Positions 11,612-24,200 of a stretch of 64,000 nucleotides of DNA are shown in pieces. The number at the start of each line of letters is the position of its first letter. The first letter of the stretch is position 1. This stretch comes from Ottelia alismoides (taxonomy: Eukaryota > Streptophyta > Magnoliopsida > Alismatales > Hydrocharitaceae), in the NCBI GenBank assembly GCA_037367405.1, contig JAZKJV010006951.1, positions 1-64,000 of the forward strand, read 5' to 3'. A program made the position numbers and the translations under genes. The notes under the pieces were generated by a model. It saw only the letters and a list, made by a program, of their open reading frames with translations. It was not told the DNA's origin and did no database searches.

Positions 11612-14600
11612 TGTTGTTACGGAAATCTTCGAGGATTGATATTTATTGGTATAAAGTCATTGCGATCCCTAAAATTCCCGGCTCAAACAAATAAGTTTAT
11701 ATTTTTTTCTTCTCTAGATACAAAACTAATTACAAGAGATTAATGAAGCGAGAGAAATTTCTGCTACTTATTTACATATATAGCGAACGGGATCGAACTC
11801 AGGGAGGCTACAATTCTCGAGGATTATTCAAATAATCGACAAAAAACCAATTAAAAGAAAAAGGAATCTCAAATGCAAACTATCTTTGATTTTTGTGGAT
11901 TTTTTTTAATTTCTATTTTTTAATTTCTGATTTTCAAATTTTTAGTGATTTTAATTTTGTAATTTTTTTAAATTTTCAAAAATATGATTTTCAAAATAAA
12001 TTTCTACACAAAATAAAAGCAACATTTTTGGATTATCAGATATAGCAAAAATGCTTATAAATGCCCAAATAAACTCTTTTGTGTTTTTATGATATTTTTT
12101 ATTGTTTTTTTTTATTTTTTAGATATTTTTAAGATTTTTAAATTGAATAAAAATAAGAGAAAATGGAAATAATGAACAAACAGATTATTTCACAATTTAA
12201 AAATATGAAATAAAATAAAAAGTCGTGAAAATTATTTTTCTTAAATACTTGAGGCAATTATTTACAAACAAAAACTGAAATCATTTTTTTGGATTTTCCT
12301 ACAATTTTCGGTGATTTTTTTAATATTTTGAGTATTTTGCTTTTTTGGGGGGTTATAAATGATCAACGCACGAAATTTGGACAGAAATTAAAACATAGCA
12401 AAAGAAATTAATATTTTTTTAATTTTTTTAAAGCAATATTTGAATTTTAAGATTTTTCAAAGTTCAAACAGAGAAAATGACACTATTTTTGTTTTTTAAT
12501 AATAGAAAATGGGATAAAATGCAATGAAAAAATATGCTAGAAAGATACACATATTAGGAGAATAACATGATTTTTGCAAAATTTATTAACCAATAAAAGT
12601 ACTTATTTCAAAGAAAAGATCACGCAAATTTAAAGTCTGGGAACAGGGACTGAGAGGAAATTATTCAATGTTTTTACATTATAAAATAATAAAAAAATAA
12701 AAACAGGATGAAAAACACAACTTACTCAAGAAACACATGCGTGACATGTGCTTGAATATGGAGCATGGTGTCTTTTTGCGATTTTTGAAAACATCTAGGG
12801 GGGAAATGCAATTTATCCAATTTTTTATTTCAAATCCCCCTAAGGTTCTCTTCTGTTTCTTGGTCTTCATGCTGAACGCAGAAAAGGGGGCGCCACCGCT
12901 CTCTCGCTCCAGACATAGGGGTTGTGATGTGCAAGGTGCTGACAGAGGCAACGATCGCGCGTTGGTGGCACGGGCTGCTCATGTTCACGCAGGTTGCTGG
13001 TGGAGGTCGCGTGCTCGCAGGTGATCAACAATGGTGGATCGACGAGGCTGTCTGCTACACCGCACGGTGGAGATGGTTGGAGCTTACAGCGGAAGGCAGC
13101 GGAACGAGGACACTAACGACGCTCGCAGGCGCAAGCTGCTCGCGTGAGGTACTAGCGGAGGCGCTATGAGGGGCGGTGTCGCAGGTGACTGCGGTCGCAC
13201 GATGGTGGCACGGTTGCTTACGCTTGTGTGGGTTGCTGGTGAAGGTCGCGTGCTCGCAAGCGATCGACGATGGTGGATCGGTGAGGCAGTGTGCTCCAGT
13301 CGATGTTGGGCTGAGATGGGCTCCAGCGGAGGAGATTCGATGGGGCGATACACGCCCCGCGACAAAGCCGTCGGTGAAGACGGAGATCAGCAGCGGTGCT
13401 CTAGCGGTGCTGCGGTTCTTGCGGATGTCGATAGTGGAGGAAGGGTGGCGGGCGCCTCCTGCTGGCTGGTGGAGCGGTGCCTGCCGCTATTGATGCCCTC
13501 TTTTTATTTTTTTATTTTTTTTGTAAAACAGAAACTGAAGAAGAAAAAAACTTTTGTTTTTTAACAAAAATGTAGAAATCTTTTTTATAGATATTATTAT
13601 TATTATATTTATTATTTTTTAATCTTTTCCTAATTCATGCAAAATAAATGTTAGAAAGAAAAGGCTAGATATTTTTTTTATTTTTTGTTCTTTTTATTTA
13701 TAGACAAATTAGTACGTGAGCACGATGACTCGGTCTAGATTATTCGAAATGCGAAAAAATATCAAACGGAGATGTGAGTGAATGCGTATCCTTGCGATGT
13801 GGATCAAATCTGTGTTTCCGACCACCGCACGCGGCCGGAGTTGGAAGATTGCGTGAGGTAGAATAATAACGCGAATAGATCGAGATGTGAAGGTGAAAAA
13901 CCAGATCAGAATCGGATCAAATCGTAATAGATTCTAAAATCTTTAAAAAAATGATTGAAATGAAAAATGCCAAATATAAACTACGATTAGCCTAGGATAA
14001 AAAGTAAGAAAAATGATGGATCTCACCTTAGGAGCAGAAAAGACCGTGATCGCCTCGACGAAGACCGACTCGCTATCACCTACAGTTTGGAGGCTAGGGA
14101 CCCTTCTGCAACAAGAAGACTCTATGAGAATCGGCTCCTCTCACCAAAGATTGATCAGTTGAAATGGAGAGGAGGAGCCATATTAATATATAAAGAAAGG
14201 AGTTTGAATTTTTAACATTTTGAATGGAGATAAGAGATAAGAAAAATTTGAAATGAGATAAAGTTAAAATTATTTACAAAAATTAATTATTTTTTGTATT
14301 TTCTTCACTTCATTAAATTGAAAAATAAATGTAATTTTATATTTTTTGTGGTGGTTAGTTAAGAAAAAAATTAACTATATACATAAACTATATACATATA
14401 TGACATTATATACATGGTTAAATAAGGAAATTAGTTTTTTTGTTTTAAAATTATTGTTATTTTTTATTTTAACTAATTATTAAAAATATTCACAATTATT
14501 TACAAATATAAAAAATGAAATATATACAACAAATAAATGGAAAAATTGCACAGACCACCCTAGAAAACCAACATTTTAACCGTAATATCAAAAATTATGA

Positions 14601-15216
14601 AATCACAATCATTTTAAAGATAATTTAATTTAGAATACAATGGAAGTGAGTTTGGTTCAATTTGAGTTTATATGGAGCTGGAATTAATCTTTCAATTATC
14701 GCTTAGTGGCTTATTCCGTATGTGGTTACTTTTATTTTTTACATGATTTTATTTTGCAATTATTTTATTATTTAGGGAACATTTTTATTTACAACTTTTG
14801 TTTTGAAAATTATTTAATTTGAGATCAATTTATGTATAATAAAAATAGTGTTAGTTTTATATAGATATACACAAAATAAGTGAGAAGTATTTACAACACA
14901 TTTTTTGGATTTTTAATTAAGGACCCTATCTCCCCCTACTTTAATCCTGGTCGATCAAGTCAAGTCTTGACCTTTTCTCGGTGTTCAGGTCAACCTGTAT
15001 CTATTACATATATATTGTCTTCTTCTTCTTCTTCTTCTTTATTTTCTTTATTTTTCTTTCTTTCTTTCTTTCTTTATTTTAGGTTAAAATAAGTGTACAA
15101 TATTTACACAGAGATGCAAGTTAGTAAGAATATGCAGTTAGTATTATATACATGTGTTTTATAAGGGATTTTAAGCTAAAGTAGATGGATAAAGATGATG
15201 AAATTCATATTCATCA
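11612..15216 (-). mobile_element. Athila 3' LTR, duplicated copy 1
   Basis: Starts TGTTGTTA and ends TTCATCA on the plus strand, and is colinear with 31886-35484 and 49049-52643. Between them lie an AT-rich segment, a GC-rich island (12900-13500) and a second AT-rich segment. It carries the motif GATCGAACTCAGGGAGGC about 180 bp inside its left end, which recurs in the other long LTRs of this window. Next to it at 15217 comes the Athila-type 3' signature. As the left LTR of a minus-strand element it is the 3' LTR. GCAGA (11607-11611) is the copied target-site base set. Confidence 0.85.
12900..13500. repeat. GC island with a 240-bp dimer inside the Athila LTR (copy 1)
   Basis: TGGTGGCACGG recurs at 12963 and 13203, followed each time by a GTTGCTGG, GGTCGCGTGCTCGCA and TGGTGGATC series. 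The same dimer is at 33240/33470 and, with a period of about 235 bp, at 50411/50646. Open frames (WWHGLL-type) exist in several phases but the region lies inside an LTR, so I do not call it coding. Confidence 0.7.
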
Positions 15217-15735
15217 TCCCCATATGCTTTACCTTTGCTAGTCCCTTAGCAAACACTTATTTGAAAGAATAAGTGAATAAAAGAAAAAGAAAGGAAAATA
15301 AGGAAATTAGGACAATATTGACTTCTAAACTTATCTTCATAAAATTGTAGTATGAAGCTCTGTCAGGCCTTTGGATTATTATTATGGGGGAACCTTATAG
15401 GGAAATAGATTTAGAACCTAACATCCTTCAAGTTCCACAAGTATCCTATCCGGGTCACCTCAATAGTCAAGTCAGAACAAGTCTACATACACAAATTCTT
15501 ATGGCTATGAATCGTTACTTGTACGGTGTAAGTGAATTATAGCTCCCCATCTCAAAAGTGGCAAGGAACAACCTCCTTCAACAAGGTAACTCTAGTTCCC
15601 TAGTCTAGCAACTATTTCCTCGAGGAGCGGGGATATTCCCTTCTAATTTCAAGTACAACCAGCTCAAGAAGAGGAGATGGAGAAAAGAATAGACGTTAAC
15701 CAGTGTAGCTACATATACTTGGATGCATGACCAGT
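15217..15735 (-). other. Athila 3' end: polypurine tract and TTTGCTA hairpin (copy 1)
   Basis: Read on the minus strand, TTTGCTAAGGGACTAGCAAA (15234-15253, perfect 7-bp arms) is followed by GGTAAAGCATATGGGGA and the LTR start TGATGAATATG. Athila/Tat elements typically carry a GCTTGAGGACAAGC-like hairpin and a G-rich purine tract at exactly this place. The rest to 15735 is non-coding 3' region interrupted by the nested LTR. Confidence 0.7.
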
Positions 15736-15740
15736 GTAGC

Positions 15741-18700
15741 TGATTAATGCACATTTCATCATCTTTATTCTATCATTTTGGCATAAAAAATCCTGGCAAA
15801 TGTGTGTACATACCTTTAATTCCAGCATCGTAGCATCCATGCATGTGCATGTAAATAGTGTATAAAGTACTGTAATTAAAGCCAAAATTATAGAATAAAT
15901 AAAATAAAAGAAAAAGAAAAAATATTGTAAATATTTTATGACCCACAACCCCGAGACCTAGACATCCTGTTGAATAGGTCGACAAGGAATAACCAAGGGG
16001 GAGATAAGGGCCGAGATACAATAAAAATTCCTTACATTTAATTCATTCTTTATTCATTTTGGGACCTATTTTTAATTCTACTTTTTATATATCAAATAAA
16101 GAAACTTTGAACATGAAAGTTGTAAATAATTAAATAAATAAAAATACGAAATTTATTTTCACCCAAAAATAATGTACAGATAAAAAGTTATGATCTAAAT
16201 AAGATTCCAGAATCCCAACTTCCCAGACCTGTATCTCCCAAATAAAAACTCCAAATGCAGCAAACTCACCTTTAATTGTATATAGTTAAAAATAAGCTAT
16301 TTAATGGCAGTGTTTTCGCATTTGGCGGAGCTACGGTTTGAAAGTTGAGTTTTGGACCCTTTTTGTATACTTATACCGATTAAAATATTCATTTTATTCA
16401 TTATTCATTATTTATATAATTTCATATTTTTATAATTTTGTAAATATTACTTATAATAAATATGTGTATTAAAATCAGAATAAAAGCTTAAAGAAAATAC
16501 AAAATAAAATACCTGTACATAACATACCTAGGTATAAGACCTATACATTTACCTATATAAGTCATACTTATATTTTATTAAGTGTACAAAATACATAAGA
16601 AAAATAAAATAAAAATATATTTAAGTGTATAAAAGTATCCTATAAATTTATAAAATAATAAACAAATATAATAAAATTAAATGTACAAAATAAAAATAAA
16701 AAATTCAAATATATAGATATATACCTATAAGGGGTATAAAAGGTAACTTGTAAATTTATACCTTATAAAAATAATTAAAAATAATAATAAAATAGTTTGT
16801 AAAATTATAAACATTTTTCATTTAATAACCTAAAAATAATAAAATCATTAACTATTTTAAATTGATTTTACAAATCTTTTTCCAGGGATTTTTCCTGATT
16901 GGTCCACGTGGACCAATCAGGAGAAAGTCAAAGTTGACCTCGGTCAACTGGCTGTCCTCCCCATGTGCGCCTGTCAGAGCATCGTTTGACCTCGATTTCA
17001 ACAAAATTTTGCGCTCCTTGCACCCTTTCATGTCGCGCCCTCTACGACTTTTGTTCCTCGATCAATGGGCACCCACGCCCTGATGATATCTCGATCTATG
17101 GATCAAGGCAATAGCCGCTGCGACTCGATCTTTGGAGCATCAGAGCAATATCGTCAAACCCTACAAAATGGACCTCCGACTTCCGAGCCCATTTTGAACC
17201 CCTCACTCCATAGGTTTAGCTCCCTTTTCGTGCCCCATCGCTCGAGGAAGGTGACAGCTCCCTCTTGAGCGCTTCAGGCCGATCGAGCGAAGCCCGAGGC
17301 GGCTCCGATCACCTTCGCCATCTCGCCGGCGTCGAGGTACTTTCCCTCCGGTCTCCACCGTCGAGGAAGCACCCTTCTCCCCTCTTTTCTTTCGCATTTT
17401 ATCCCTAGCATCATTAGGATCAGTCCCCCATCGAGATCTTCACATTTTGTTCATCAAATCGAGCCGCATGTCTACCTCGCCGGAGCGCATCTCCGGTCGA
17501 GTCCCTTCACGCCGTTTCTCACCACCATTCCACCACCGCGGGATCCAGGCATTTTGCCCTGGGTCCTCTCACTCTTTCTTGCAGGTTCTTGGACTTAAAC
17601 GAACACCTGGGGGCCATTTTGGACTTCGCTGGAGACACTCGAAGCTCCTCCAGCTCCGTCGTCGTCTCCTGCGAACCTCGGCCATCGCCGAGGCTTTTTG
17701 GGTCCGCCAGTATTCAGAGGAACACCGCAGGAGTCTCCAGCCTCCTTTTGAAGCCCAGAAGTTCGCCCGGGAAGGAGCTAGAGCTCGGAGGAAGTCGCCT
17801 CGCCGGCGCTCCTCCGCTGTTCTTGCTCCGATCTTCGGAGCCGTTGGATCAAGGCGGAGCTCCAGCACGTCAAGTAGCCGTTGGATCTCCTCTCGCCTCA
17901 ATCGTCCGATCCACCGAGGAGGATCTAAACAAGGCCGTCCGAGCGAAGCATCATTGTGCAGCGAGGGCTCACCACGTGGCAAGGGGGAAGCCCTCAACTG
18001 TCGGATCGCGCACGATCCCTTTAGGCATGGGTATTTTGCACATTTTCCCTCGCCATTTTTGTCATGTTTATCTAGTCCTCAAACATTCATCTGCCGCTCA
18101 AATATTTTTATAATATTTATAGTCAAACCCTCGCACTTTCTATTTTTGCAAAAAGGTCCTCCGCCACGTCACCTCACATGCCTGTGCACGTGAGGTAAAG
18201 GGTATTTTGCAAGGACCCCCTCGCGGGTTTGCTTATTTCGGTTCAGTCCAAGGATTTTAATATTATGTGTAATATTTTTGGACAAATTGCATGATTGCCC
18301 CTGGAGTTTTGTAATATTGCATCCATACCCCTGCCAAGTCACGTGTTTCTACACGTGGGCTTGGTAATTTTGCAGTTAAGCCCTTGCAGCTTTGGGTATT
18401 GTAATTAACCTAGGAACTTTATTTATTAGTTGTATATTTTGTGTGGAAATTGTACTTTGGCCCCTGGATGTTTACTTATTTGCACTTATGCCCTTGCAAG
18501 TAGTGTAGTTTCTTGATGTTGTCTCTATTTATTTCATGCATCAATAAAACCCTAAAAAATCAACAAAAAATAGTTTAAGCTCCTGTTACATTGCTCATTC
18601 ATGCCATATTTTTGTATTGATTTTTTATTGCATTTTCATATTTATTAAAAATAAAAAACATGCATTATTCCTACTGTTTGCATTAGAAAACCCATAAAAA

Positions 18701-19581
18701 TTATAAAACCTTTTTGAAAAATTCCAAAAAAAAATTATATTTTGCTTGTCTTATCATCTTTTAGTGTCAATCCAAAAACCACTAAAAATTCAAAGTAAAA
18801 CTCCTAAAAATTAGAAAACCTCTAAAAACTTCAAAAAAATCTAAAACATCCTAGAAAAATCCTAAAAATATAAACTCATTTTCTGTAGTTTCCTTATTTT
18901 ATTGTCTTTCATTTAAAATTAATTTGGGAAAAATTTGTCACTTTTTACTATTTTTTATTCCCATTTTGATTTCGGCCAGTAGTGTAGTCCACTGTTTTCT
19001 TGTATTTTTTCTTTTAAAAATACCAAAAACATTCAGAAAAATTCCCAAAAATCACAAAAAAGTATAAATTCATAAAAAAGACCAAAAACATTTATTTCCC
19101 TGATTTTTGAGCATTTTCCCTTATTTTTATAAATACCTTATCCTCTCTTTCCCTATATTGTATATTTTTTCTATTATTGAAAAAGAAAATATAAAAATAT
19201 AAAATATAAAAAGAAAAGATAAATACAGAAAATTAAAAATCAAAATACAAAATATAAAATTAAAAATTAAATAAAAAAATAAAAAATTAAAAAGCCACAA
19301 AAACATTGGCATACTTGTCGACATTGATCACACATCACAATTTTTGTGCACTCTTGCTTGATCTATCATGTTTGCTCCCTGAGTTCGACACTCTACACAT
19401 GCACTATACACTTTATTGTAGAGTTAAAAATAAATTTGACTCCACATTTGTCTTTTATTGTTTGATTTATATATTGTGGGTTCATTGTTGATTAAATTTG
19501 GATTTCTTAGCGGCCACCGCAACGACTTCTGTGTTCCCGCCTTGTGTGGAATACACGATCGCAAGATTTTTGGGTTTATCA
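15741..19581 (+). mobile_element. Nested Athila-like solo LTR (copy 1), 3841 bp
   Basis: The LTR begins TGATTAATGCACATTTCATC (TGATGAATGC in copy 2), the same opening as the Athila LTR read on the minus strand, and ends TTTATCA. It is flanked by a perfect 5-bp duplication GTAGC (15736-15740 and 19582-19586). Removing it rejoins host-element sequence. It lies in opposite orientation to the surrounding Athila element. Near its 3' end the minus strand carries GTCGAACTCAGGGAGC (19374-19389), the motif shared by all the long LTRs. There is no internal region, so it is a solo LTR left by recombination. Its GC-rich core (16900-18200) has overlapping open frames of 248, 174 and 142 codons that I do not regard as genes. 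Confidence 0.88.
16893..16949. promoter_or_regulatory. 30-bp perfect palindrome with G-box and CCAAT boxes, plus a W-box inverted repeat (copy 1)
   Basis: 16893-16922 is a perfect 30-bp palindrome centred on CACGTG (a G-box) with ATTGG on the left and CCAAT on the right. Ten bases on, AGTTGACC-TC-GGTCAACT (16932-16949) is a second inverted repeat of two TTGACC W-box cores. Both are conserved at 37156 onward in copy 2. These motif names come from plant promoters; the regulatory role is inferred. It may be the U3 enhancer of the nested LTR. Confidence 0.6.
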
Positions 19582-19586
19582 GTAGC

Positions 19587-20666
19587 CAAGTCATCCGCTG
19601 CAAGCTTACAAAAATTTGACTTTGAAGCTATTATTATTATTATTATTATTTCATTTTCTTTTTTTATCCTTGTATATACACTCCGACAGGAATTTTACTT
19701 TTCAATTAGCCTGTCCACTTTTGGAGATTCTATATTTTTTCCTTCTTTTTTTTTGAAAATATATACAATGTGCAACATGTATATAAGGAGTTTTTCCTCT
19801 TGAGCCAGTAGACTATCCCTCTTTTGAAGCATTATTGCAACCCTACAACATCTTCTCTTTAGACCTCAACATCGCTAGATCAGGTTGATACACACTTCCC
19901 TCCCTAGAGGAAGACGAGAGGTTCCGCCTAGATGTACTACCCTCGTATGCTATCCCAAGCCAAAAGATTCTGCCTCCTCACCACCTTCTCCATGAAGAGC
20001 TACGTGTAGAGTGTTTGACCAAGATAAGCCACAATATGAAAGAAATGCATGTGTTGTTAAATATTCTACTTAGACTACTCAAGATGACATGTGAACATAG
20101 TCTCATGGAGTCAAAGAATTAAGTCACTAGGACCTGAAAAGTCATAACTACAGTTCTAATAAGGTTCCTCTGAAACTAAGTGGATTAAGGTCCAACTAAG
20201 CTCCATTCTTCAATTTTATTCCAAACTTAGTTTAAATGTCAATACTATTCTGAAAAATGCACATGAAAATGCAAGAAAATATGTACAATGCAAAGAAAAG
20301 AAAGCAACATTTTTTGAAAAATTTTCTAGTTTTGAATTTTTCATGGAATTTTGAAAAATGATGCACATGTGAAAAGAAAGAGTTTTTTGTAGTATGCAAA
20401 TTTTTATAGACTTTTGGTTTTATAATTTTTAGGGATTTTTAAGGGAAAAGGGATTAATAAGATATATAGAAGTGTGTATATATATATTTGTATTTTTTGT
20501 TTATTTTTTGTATTTTTTTGTCTTGGTTTTTTCTTTTTTTCTTTGTTTGTTTTTGTTTGTTTTATTTGTTTTTTGTTGTTTTTTTGTTTTTTTGGCGACC
20601 AAAGTCTATATACACATGTGGATTTTACGAATTTATATATACATATCCCAAAATAATCATATTAAA
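19587..20666. other. Athila 3' untranslated region, right of the nested LTR (copy 1)
   Basis: Resumes the Athila element after the GTAGC duplication. It includes an ATT microsatellite (about 19628-19652) and a T-rich tract (20490-20592) whose Phe-rich frames are artefacts. No env-like frame is recognisable. Confidence 0.5.
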
Positions 20667-21101
20667 AGCACGAGTTATGTCTAAAGTATATATACAATAT
20701 ATACGACACACCGCTATACTTAGCTCGAACTATGTCCTCATAGTGATCAGAGAGCGGCAAAGAAAGACATAACTCGTGCTAAGTATAGAAAAGTGAAAAG
20801 ACTCCTATGCTACAACGACTCACAGAAAAGATAAAAAGAAGAGAAGTCGGTGATCCCCCGTATACTTAGGATCAAGTAATCCTAAGTAGAGTAGATTGTA
20901 CAAAAGGGAAAACCCGATGAAGAGAATGTACAGACTCAACGGAAAAACACAAACAAAAAAAATGATATGAACAGCATCACTCCCCCTATACTTAGGGTAG
21001 AGTATCCTTAAGTATAGGCAACAACAAGAGTGATGAACACAACGAATATGAAAAACACAAATCCTTCACCCCCTTCACTTAGGATAAAGAACATCCTAAG
21101 T
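20667..21101. repeat. Array of four hairpins between pol and the 3' LTR (copy 1)
   Basis: Hairpin 1: AGCACGAGTTATGTCT (20667-20682) pairs perfectly with 20765-20780. Hairpin 2: TACTTAGGAT (20863-20872) with ATCCTAAGTA (20879-20888). Hairpin 3: CCTATACTTAGG from 20985 with CCTTAAGTATAGG to 21018, one bulge. Hairpin 4: ACTTAGGAT (21077-21085) with ATCCTAAGT (21093-21101). Read on the minus strand, hairpins 2-4 each contain CCTAAGT next to a G-run (such as AAGTATAGGGGGAGTGATG), like the repeated TAAGTNTGGGGG motifs near the 3' end of Athila/Tat elements. Arms are kept in copy 2. Confidence 0.75.
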
Positions 21102-21215
21102 ATAGCATATATACACATGGAAAAGAGGTGAACGATAAAACAAGAGAAGGAAGAATGAAACAAAAGGATATACAAGAGGTAGTCAGCTCATGTATCAGAC
21201 GCAGAAGATGGAATC

Positions 21216-24200
21216 AAAAGATCATCATCTGATACCATAGATATAGAATCAACGATGGATATCATGATCTAGATATGGCTTTAGCAACTGTTCGTTCAAA
21301 ACAAATGGTTGTGAGTTAGATGACAACCCAGATATGACAATACTCCCATTGTCACACACAGCTCTCACGATGAATGATCCTGACCATTTGCTTTTCAATT
21401 TTCCTGGAAATAGTTTCAACTTAGCATTAAATAACCAAACTTTCTGATCAAGAGAGAAAGTCTTCCCTCGAATGTGTTTATCATGCCAACGCTTGACTTC
21501 CTCCTTATACGTGAGTGTGTTATCATATGTAAAGTCTCGAAATTCCAGTAATCTATTCAAATACAACTTCCTTGTTCTTTCATGCCTTCTCATAATCAAG
21601 ATTGCATACACAGAGTACCCATAAAGATTTGTGAATTAATTCTACTGACAAGTGGCAAGGCTTTCCATACACCAATTTGTAGGGAGACATACCCAAAGGA
21701 GACTTGTACACCGTCCGATAAGCCCATAGAATTGAATCAAGCATCTAGAACTAGTTCTTCCTATCTGGACGTACAAGTTTTTGCAATAACATCTTGATAT
21801 CCCTATTTGAAATTTCTGCCAAGCTATTAGTCTGAGCGTGGTAAGGAGACTCAACTCTGTGCTCAATGGCATACTCCTTCACAAGCTTCTTTACTTCTCT
21901 ATTAATGAAAAATGGCTTTCCCCATCTAAAATCAGTATTTTAGGAATCCCAAACTGTGTAATAATGTTGTCCTTGAGAAAGGAACACACTGTACGACTAT
22001 ATGTGGCTCGGGTGGAGATAGCTTCCACCCATCGACTAATATAATCCATAGCGAGCAGGATGTACTGAAATCCCTGACTGACAGGAAATGAGCCCATGAA
22101 GTCTATGCCCCAAGAATCAAAAACATCAGAAATATGTATATATCTTAGGGACATGGTATCTTTGGAACCAACAGTTCCTCCCATTTTCTACAGTCAGTAC
22201 AATGTGTAGTATCCTTAAACAATGTGGGCCACCATAGGTCACTTTGTAAAACCTTTGCTGCCGTGCATTTCCCCGAATGATGCCCACCGGATTCTAATTT
22301 GTTACAGTGCTCAAGTACACTGGTGTATTCCTCCTGAGGAATGCACCTTCTCCAGATACAATCTGCACCCTCACGAAATAGGTACGGATCCTCCCACTGG
22401 TAATAATGAATTTCTGACAGAATTCTATCTACCTTGTACTTCGGACAATCTTGTGGAACTTTCTTGGAGACAAGATAGTTCACAATATCAACTTACCATG
22501 GGAGTGAGTCCACAGACAAAATGGCCTCATCTGGAAAGGTTTCAGAAATAGGGATCATGTTCTGCTCAGGGGTCTCTACATCCGTGATACGGGAAAGGTG
22601 ATCCGCCACAACATTTTTCACTCCAGGTTTATCTCAAATTTCTAAATCAAATTCCTAGAGAAGAAGGATACATCTGATAAGGCGTGGTTTGGCATCCTTT
22701 TTTGCCTGCAAGTATCGTATGGGAGTGTGATATGTGTATAAAATAACGTGGGAACCAATGAGGTAGGATCTGAACTTCTTTAGCCTAAACAAAACTGCTA
22801 ACATCTCCTTCTCTATAACTATATAATTTCATTGTGCTTCATACATAGTCTTGCTATCATAGTGTATAGCAAATGGTATCCCATTCATTCTCTATCCTAA
22901 AACAACCCCAACTATGAAATCTGAGGCGTCCGTCATGATCTCTAAAGGAAGAGACCAATCTGGTGGCTATAAGACAGGAGCACTAGTAACCATCTCTTTC
23001 ATTTGATTGAATACAAGGAGTACTTTCTCATCGACAACAAACTCACTCTCCTTACACAGAAGCTCAGTCAAAGGTCTGGCGATCTTGTTGAAGTTCTTTT
23101 GTGAATCGCTTATAATCCTACATGTCCCACAAATGACTTCAACTGCTTCAAATTATGTGATGGCTCTAACATGGAAATCACATCAATCTTAGCCAGGTCA
23201 TCCTCCATACGATGTTTGGAGATGACATGACCCAATACAATCCCATTAGTCACCATAAAGTGACTCTTCTCCCACGAGAGAACTATGTTTACCTTACAAC
23301 AATTTTGAAAAACTCGGTCTAAATGAGCAAGACACGTGTCAAAGCTATCCTCGTAGATTGAGAAATCTTCCATGAAGACCTCAAGGAAACTATCCACCAT
23401 GCCTGTAAAAACGACCAACATACACCTCTGGAATTTAGCGGGGGCATTACACAATCCAAAGGGCATCCGTCTAAAGGCGTAGGTGACAAACAGACAAGTG
23501 AAAGTAGTTTTCTCCTGATCCTCAGGAGCGATAGCAATTTGTTTGTATCCCGAGTACACATACAAGAAGTAAAAGAACTCTTTCTCTATAATCCTCTCAG
23601 TAATTTGATCAATAAAGGGCAGTGGGAAGTGATCCATCTTGGAAGCTGAGTTCCAGGCATCGACAATCTACACAGACATGCCATGAAGTAGGTACCCAGG
23701 TCGGAATCTCCTTACAACAGTCATTCTTTACGATAGTAATTCCGGATTTCTTCGGGACCACATATAAAGGGTTTAACCACTTGGAATCCGAAATGGGATA
23801 TATAAAACGAGCATCTCACCATTTTCTGATCTCCTTCATGACAACCTCCCTAAGATTTGGATTTTGACAATGCTGACATTCACGGGAGGGTTTACAATCA
23901 TCCTCTAGGTAGATATGATGTGAGCATAAAGTTGGATTAATCCCACGGTGATCCGAGATATTCCATCCTATGGCCTTGCAGTTTCTCTCAAGAACCTCTA
24001 GCACACAAGATTCTTGTTCAACGATCAACTGTGAGCTGAGGATGATCGGAAAAATTTGGAGGGGTCCCGTAAGGAAGGCATATTTCAACATTGATGGTAA
24101 AACCTTGAGCTCAGGTGGGGTCTGAATCATCTCTACAATAACCTCTACTACGGTACTAGTAGATGGTGTATGATATGTACTTGTGGACCATCCACCTTGG

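Noticed and set aside
12924..13564. WWHGLL-type frames that look like a repeated protein
   Set aside because: The 240-bp dimer is inside an LTR and units fall in different frames after indels; no start or homology supports coding.
17447..18193. 248-codon frame, repeated in the second copy at 37714-38460
   Set aside because: It lies in the GC-rich core of a solo LTR, overlaps 174- and 142-codon frames in other phases, and has no recognisable domain. Conservation only reflects the recent duplication.
20472..20772. Phe-rich frames resembling membrane segments
   Set aside because: Translation of a T-rich tract in Athila 3' non-coding DNA; present in three overlapping phases.
22222..22551. 109-codon plus-strand frame (and its copy at 42492-42821)
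   Set aside because: Antisense to the integrase zinc region of Athila pol.
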